Below are positions 16,501-19,500 of a stretch of 19,500 bases of DNA, piece by piece; the first letter of the stretch is position 1, and each line of letters begins with the position of its first letter. The position numbers and the translations under genes are program-made. The DNA is from an uncultured Sediminibacterium sp. (GTDB lineage Bacteria; Bacteroidota; Bacteroidia; Chitinophagales; Chitinophagaceae), in the NCBI GenBank assembly GCA_937907555.1, contig CALEST010000286.1:1-19500 (forward strand), in the 5' to 3' direction. The notes beneath the pieces are model-generated. The model had not been told where the DNA came from. It did not search any database and worked only from the letters and a program-made list of their open reading frames with translations.

Positions 16501-16916
16501 TTGGTAGTGATATCATCCCATTCTTTTTTGTAACGAAGTACAGCTTCGCGGCATTTTTTATTGTAGTCTTCAATACTGATTTTCTTACCAATATCTTCCT
16601 TTGTAATACCCAATTCTTTTTCTACTCCCAGTTCAATGGGCAATCCATGGGTATCCCAACCACCTTTTCTTTTTACCTGAAATCCCTGCATGGTTTTATA
16701 CCGGCATACCATGTCTTTCAAGGTTCTTGAAATTACGTGGTGAATCCCAGGCATACCATTCGCACTGGGCGGCCCCTCAAAAAAAACAAAGGGCTTCTTC
16801 CCTTCCCTCAAAGCGATACTTTTTTCAAAAGCGGCATTGGCTTTCCAACCGGCCAATACTTCTTTTTCAATCAAGGGTAAATTCAATCCTGAAAATTCTG
16901 CATACTTCGCACTCAT
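13539..16916 (-). CDS. ileS: Isoleucyl-tRNA synthetase
   Basis: A 1,125-residue class I synthetase that charges tRNA-Ile, longer than the E. coli enzyme (about 940) and matching the longer IleRS type found in Bacteroidota and in eukaryotes. The HIGH-type motif appears as PPSANGMPGIHHVISR (H59-H60). The editing domain holds FMAWTTTPWTLPSNLGL and TGIVHTAPAFGADD. Next come the synthetic-site motif LIDVWFDSGAMPYAQW, then KMSKR at 672-676 within NGNKMSKRLGNVVNP, an anticodon-binding helical domain, and a C-terminal domain ending in VNKKG. I start at ATG 16916 (MSAKYAEFSG); a TTG four codons earlier is in frame but unlikely. The DksA-like gene follows after 5 bases. Upstream it diverges from the D-lactate dehydrogenase gene. 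Confidence 0.96.
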   Translation of the reverse strand: MSAKYAEFSGLNLPLIEKEVLAGWKANAAFEKSIALREGKKPFVFFEGPPSANGMPGIHHVISRTLKDMVCRYKTMQGFQVKRKGGWDTHGLPIELGVEKELGITKEDIGKKISIEDYNKKCREAVLRYKKEWDDITTKMGYWVDLEKPYVTFENDYIETLWWILSTLYKKGYLYESVSIQPYSPAAGTGLSSHELNQPGTYKEVKDTSAVAMFKATQASLNTAAWYQQLQTANNSIASEEVFFMAWTTTPWTLPSNLGLTVGPNIDYVLVKTVNPYTLLPVNVILAKALMGKYFKAEGENASFEGINEKTKILPWVVLTQFKGNDIAGMEYEQLLPYDANSVKEILAITPDAKPFRVITGDFVTTEDGTGIVHTAPAFGADDFKVGKKFNIGILTMVDKEGKFVDGLGPFSNRYVKNYKDDPNYADVNVDICVHLKKENRAFKVEKYEHSYPHCWRTDKPILYYPLDAWFIKTTAVKDRMVELNKTINWKPKSTGEGRFGNWLENMVDWNLSRSRYWGTPLPVWRTEDGTEEICIGSIAELNEGIRKANEVLGGDINKNYLHQGILDLHKPYVDEIILVSPSGKPMQRVPDLIDVWFDSGAMPYAQWHYPFENKDLIDKGEAFPADFIAEGVDQTRGWFYTLHALGVMLFDNVAYKAVVSNGLVLDKNGNKMSKRLGNVVNPFETIEKYGADATRWYLITNASPWDNLKFDLAGIQEVQRKFFGTLYNTYQFFCLYANVDGFAYKEAPIPLAERPEIDRWILSSLNSLVKEVTDNMNDFEPTLAGRAIEHFVDAQLSNWYVRLCRRRFWKGEYESDKISAYQTLYECLETIVRLIAPISPFFSDAVFNQLNAVTNRFNVGSVHHADFPVYHADMVDALLEERMELAQETCSLVLSLRKKVNIKVRQPLQKVMIPVLDVQMKAQLEKMEELIKAEVNVKEIEYLTATQGVISKKIKANFKTLGAKLGASMKEAAGLIAGFTQEQIATLEQNGTCELALSNGNFTIELIDVEITAEDIPGWSVASRGKLTVALDITLTEDLKLEGEAREFVNRIQNIRKETGFELTDRIFVELPEGTPLKPSIIKFNDYICREILADGIEWKSHLENGTPIEVNDIAINVVVNKKG

Positions 16917-16950
16917 GGTATTCCGCAAATAAGGGTTTAAAAAATTCGGG

Positions 16951-16958
16951 CGAAGGTA
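16951..16958 (-). promoter_or_regulatory. Possible -7 box for ileS
   Basis: The minus strand reads TACCTTCG, 7 of 8 positions of TAnnTTTG, 34 bases before the ATG at 16916. No TTG -33 element is evident at the usual distance. Confidence 0.35.
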
Positions 16959-17013
16959 CGAATCCTGACACGAATAATCATGGTTATCGCGATGTGGCTT
17001 AGGCTTTCTGGGC

Positions 17014-17021
17014 TATATTTG
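17014..17021 (+). promoter_or_regulatory. -7 box of ldhA directly at the start codon
   Basis: TATATTTG is an exact TAnnTTTG match and ends only 3 bases before the ATG at 17025. If the box is centred at -7, transcription would begin at the A of the start codon, giving a leaderless mRNA. No -33 TTG is visible at normal spacing. Confidence 0.5.
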
Positions 17022-17024
17022 GGT

Positions 17025-18017
17025 ATGAAAATTGTTTTTTTCAGCTCACAACCTTACGATAAAACCTTTTTTACCCAATACAATCAGCAGGGGTATGAAT
17101 TGATTTTCCTGGAAACCCACCTAAACGAGCAATCGGTAAAGCTGGCTGCCGGAGCAACAGCCATCTGTGTTTTTGTAAACGACAAGGTAAATGCGGGCAT
17201 TATTGAGCAACTGGCCAAAATGAACGTGGGAATTATTGCCCTTCGTTGTGCGGGATTTAACAACGTAGACCTGGAAGCCGCTAAAGCTGCCGGAATTAAA
17301 GTCTGTCGAGTTCCTGCTTATTCTCCTGAAGCCGTGGCAGAACACGCAGTAGCCATGTTACTTACCCTGAACAGAAAAACCCACAAGGCCTACAACCGGG
17401 TCAGAGAACAGAATTTTGCCCTGCAGGGACTGCTGGGATACAATTTATATGGCAAAACCATTGGGGTAATCGGAACCGGCAATATTGGCAAGGCTTTTTG
17501 TAAAATCATGCTGGGCTTTGGCTGCAAAGTGATGGCTTTCGATTTAATTGCCAATCAGGAATTAATGGCTGCAGGGGTAGATTATCAGCCGCTCCTGGAA
17601 GTACTGAAGGCAGATATTATCTCTCTTCACTGCCCTTTAAATGAACAGACCAAACATATTATTCAAAAGGACACTATTGCCCTGATGAAACAAGGGGTGG
17701 TCATCATCAATACCAGCAGAGGCGGATTGGTTAACACAAGAGATGTAATTCACGCCTTAAAATCGGGTCATATTAGCGCTTTGGGCATTGATGTGTACGA
17801 ACAGGAGGAAAAAATATTCTTCAAAAACCTTTCTGAAGACATTATTCAGGACGATGAGATACAAAGACTGATGAGTTTCCCGAATGTCCTGATTACTGCT
17901 CACCAGGCTTTTTTTACCCAGGAAGCGCTGGAACAAATTGCTACAACAACGTTAAATAATATTCAGCATTTAGCGGAAAACACTAACTTAATTTCTCAGG
18001 CTGCATTATTGACCTAA
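17025..18017 (+). CDS. ldhA: D-lactate dehydrogenase (D-2-hydroxyacid dehydrogenase family)
   Basis: A 330-residue cytoplasmic NAD-dependent enzyme, nearly the length of E. coli LdhA, that reduces pyruvate to D-lactate to regenerate NAD. The Rossmann motif is GVIGTGNIGKAF (G150, G152, G155) with acidic D173 at the end of the next strand, indicating NAD over NADP. The catalytic set is R232 in NTSRGGLV, E261 in GIDVYEQEE and H293 in ITAHQAFFT. The substrate-domain segment LRCAGFNNVDLEAAK and the LdhA-like insertion FFKNLSEDIIQDDEIQRL support D-lactate rather than phosphoglycerate. I chose ATG 17025 (MKIVFFSSQPYD); the frame is open to 16980 but that part is not conserved and lies upstream of the -7 box. 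A lipoprotein gene follows after 17 bases. Confidence 0.92.
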   Translation: MKIVFFSSQPYDKTFFTQYNQQGYELIFLETHLNEQSVKLAAGATAICVFVNDKVNAGIIEQLAKMNVGIIALRCAGFNNVDLEAAKAAGIKVCRVPAYSPEAVAEHAVAMLLTLNRKTHKAYNRVREQNFALQGLLGYNLYGKTIGVIGTGNIGKAFCKIMLGFGCKVMAFDLIANQELMAAGVDYQPLLEVLKADIISLHCPLNEQTKHIIQKDTIALMKQGVVIINTSRGGLVNTRDVIHALKSGHISALGIDVYEQEEKIFFKNLSEDIIQDDEIQRLMSFPNVLITAHQAFFTQEALEQIATTTLNNIQHLAENTNLISQAALLT

Positions 18018-18021
18018 ATTT

Positions 18022-18029
18022 TATCTTTA
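18022..18029 (+). promoter_or_regulatory. Possible -7 box for the lipoprotein gene
   Basis: TATCTTTA matches 7 of 8 positions of TAnnTTTG and lies 5 bases before the ATG at 18035, again implying an almost leaderless transcript. An AGGA lies next to the ATG but is too close to serve as a normal Shine-Dalgarno sequence. Confidence 0.35.
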
Positions 18030-18034
18030 CAGGA

Positions 18035-19123
18035 ATGAAAGGATTGTATACTTTGATTGCTTGGCTGGGCATCATTGCCCTTGGATTCAGTTCCTGCTCC
18101 AAAGAATTTAGTTCAGAAGGGCCCGGGTTTGGCGGTTCAGCTGCGGGTACGCTGCTCGACAGTATGGGCAATTGCCAGACTGCTGTAGTAAAAGGGCAGT
18201 ACAAGGAACTGGAAAATTTAACCGACAGCAATTATATCCTGGTTAAAGTAAATTTTACCACCCAGGGCAAATACACCATATTCTCTGATACCACCAATGG
18301 AATGTGGTTCAGGGATTCCGGATTTGCCTTTGTGCAGGGAGCCAATACCATCAAGTTAAAAGGAAAGGGACAACCTATTCTGCCCGGCACTTTTACTTTC
18401 CAGATTAATTTTGGCAACAGCGCCTGTCTGGTAAATATTACCACCATTGGCAGCGTGAACAATGGTTCATCCACAGCAGACTATCTCCCTACCAGGGCCA
18501 ATGGTTACATAGATTATGAATTAAATCCTGCATTTCCGGCAACCAACGGAGGATTCATTCCTGAATTCCGCGCAACCATTGCCAGCACGCTATCACAGGG
18601 AGTGTACAACAATGTAAGCAGAACCTATTCCCGCTATACTACCAGCGCCGGAGATCAGTTATTTGCCAGAAAAGACGGCACAGGCAAATATTATCAATTC
18701 GGAACACCTGAATTCGACTACCTGTACATTTACGATACTATTGTGAATAATGAAAGAATGGACTTTGTTTATCTGGACGAATCCAAAAATCCGGGTCAAT
18801 CCTTTGATACAGACAGTTTAAGGGTTGGTTTTTTTGACTCAAATACCAATGCAATGGTTTACGGATGGGCAAAACTCAGGATTACAACTTTATTTAAGGG
18901 GAGACAGATGTCTTTGCTGGGCACTTTGTACACGGATATTATTACAGTGAAAAGAGAGCTCTATTTTAAACCCGATGCCGCCGGCAGTTATTCACTTCTA
19001 AATTTAGTGGCCGAGTTATCTTATGCAAAAGGAATTGGCCTAGTAGACCAGCGGGTTTTTGAAGCTACTGCTTCAGGAACCACGGTTCAGTCCATTACAA
19101 TCAAGGGCTGGAACGGATTATAG
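18035..19123 (+). CDS. Uncharacterised lipoprotein with beta-rich domain
   Basis: A 362-residue protein of unknown function. Residues 1-20 are a lipoprotein signal (hydrophobic LIAWLGIIALGFSS) with acceptor C21, so it should be anchored in the envelope. The residues after the cysteine (SKEFSSEG) are only mildly acidic, a poor match to the Bacteroidota surface-export signal, so the periplasmic face of the outer membrane is the safer guess. Residues about 50-138 read as an immunoglobulin-like beta sandwich (GKYTIFSDTTNGMWF, ANTIKLKGKGQPILPGTFTF) resembling repeats seen in large secreted proteins of this phylum; C47 and C131 could form a disulfide. The C-terminal 220 residues are beta-rich and unrecognised. 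It lies 17 bases after ldhA and may be co-transcribed or use its own -7 box. Confidence 0.75.
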   Translation: MKGLYTLIAWLGIIALGFSSCSKEFSSEGPGFGGSAAGTLLDSMGNCQTAVVKGQYKELENLTDSNYILVKVNFTTQGKYTIFSDTTNGMWFRDSGFAFVQGANTIKLKGKGQPILPGTFTFQINFGNSACLVNITTIGSVNNGSSTADYLPTRANGYIDYELNPAFPATNGGFIPEFRATIASTLSQGVYNNVSRTYSRYTTSAGDQLFARKDGTGKYYQFGTPEFDYLYIYDTIVNNERMDFVYLDESKNPGQSFDTDSLRVGFFDSNTNAMVYGWAKLRITTLFKGRQMSLLGTLYTDIITVKRELYFKPDAAGSYSLLNLVAELSYAKGIGLVDQRVFEATASGTTVQSITIKGWNGL

Positions 19124-19166
19124 AAGATTCTTTGCTTTCTGTATAACTAATACAACTACAGAAAAA

Positions 19167-19500
19167 TTACTTCAAAAGTTCACAAGGCTTCAGACCCGTA
19201 TGCTTTTTAAAAGCGGCGGAAAAATGAGAAATAGATGAATATCCAAGCAGGGCGGATACATCCGTAACACTTAAACTTTTTTCGTACAGCAAGTACTTGG
19301 CATGTTCCATTCTTTGCTGTTGATAAAAATCAAATATGGTTGTGCCAAAAACTTCCTTGAATCCTTTTTTGAGGTAGCATTCGTTCATGGCAACCTTACG
19401 GCTCAATTCCTTAATGGTGATGGGGTCTCCAATATGTTGCAATAGGATATCTCTTGCCTGATATATTCTTTCCTTGCCACTGTCATCTGCCAAAAACTTA
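19167..19500 (-). CDS. AraC-family transcriptional regulator, C-terminal part only
   Basis: The reading frame ends at the TAA at 19167 and remains open past the window's last base, so only the C-terminal 110 residues or so are visible; the true start is outside. They form a complete AraC DNA-binding domain with two helix-turn-helix units: TIKELSRKVAMNECYLKKGFKEVFG and SVTDVSALLGYSSISHFSAAFKKHTG, ending KPCELLK. The GYSSISHFSAAFKK segment is the family signature. The ligand-binding or sensing domain is not seen, so the signal and targets are unknown. It is convergent with the lipoprotein gene across 43 bases. Confidence 0.9.
   Translation of the reverse strand, partial: KFLADDSGKERIYQARDILLQHIGDPITIKELSRKVAMNECYLKKGFKEVFGTTIFDFYQQQRMEHAKYLLYEKSLSVTDVSALLGYSSISHFSAAFKKHTGLKPCELLK

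Noticed and set aside
16980..17024. Upstream extension of the D-lactate dehydrogenase frame
   Set aside because: The family begins at the MKIVFFS strand, and the exact -7 box lies between the two candidate starts.
19136..19164. Hairpin TTTCTGTA/TACAGAAA between the lipoprotein and AraC genes
   Set aside because: The 8-bp stem is A/T-rich with a 13-base loop and no proper U-tract on either side, so terminator function is not convincing.

Overview
The window looks like a chromosomal core region from a Bacteroidota bacterium, most likely family Chitinophagaceae or a close relative. The placement rests on Bacteroidota-type promoter boxes (TAnnTTTG) just upstream of several genes, an IleRS of about 1,125 residues followed directly by a single-cysteine TraR/DksA-like protein, a split transketolase N-terminal subunit, LytS/LytTR signalling, and a lipoprotein of the type common in this phylum. 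No phage, insertion sequence, CRISPR array, tRNA or rRNA is visible, and no gene-free stretch exceeds about 160 bases. The exact genus cannot be read from the sequence.

Layout. 1-3044 (minus strand): a sensor kinase, a LytTR response regulator and a secreted M28 zinc peptidase (cut by the window edge), probably one transcript. 3199-5133 (plus): dxs, the first step of the MEP isoprenoid pathway. 5165-6513 (minus): scpA (chromosome condensation) and mscL (osmotic safety valve), separated by a terminator. 6606-7472 (plus): an EamA-type transporter that meets frr (minus, 7473-8036) with no base between them. 8119-8961 (plus): the N-terminal half of transketolase, with no C-terminal half beside it. 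9006-10567 (minus): rbfA and a LolC/E-type permease overlapping by ATGA. 10628-12457 (plus): an MsbA-like ABC exporter. 12511-16916 (minus): ileS followed after 5 bases by a DksA-like protein carrying a Lys/Ala/Pro-rich, histone-H1-like N-terminal tail of about 175 residues. 17025-19123 (plus): a D-lactate dehydrogenase and an uncharacterised lipoprotein. 19167-19500 (minus): the C-terminal end of an AraC-family regulator.

Organisation. Genes are packed in short alternating units. Convergent ends are closed by hairpins serving both strands (5133-5164, 12461-12483), by a hairpin buried in the opposing gene's 3' end (9008-9043), or by nothing visible (7472/7473). Divergent starts share short intervals with back-to-back -7 boxes (frr/tkt, rbfA/ABC exporter). 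Functionally this is mostly housekeeping: translation (ileS, frr, rbfA), central metabolism and isoprenoids (tkt, dxs, ldhA), chromosome and envelope upkeep (scpA, mscL, LolC/E-like, MsbA-like), with regulators at both edges. I found no clear undescribed multi-gene system. The most unusual single item is the tailed DksA-like protein.
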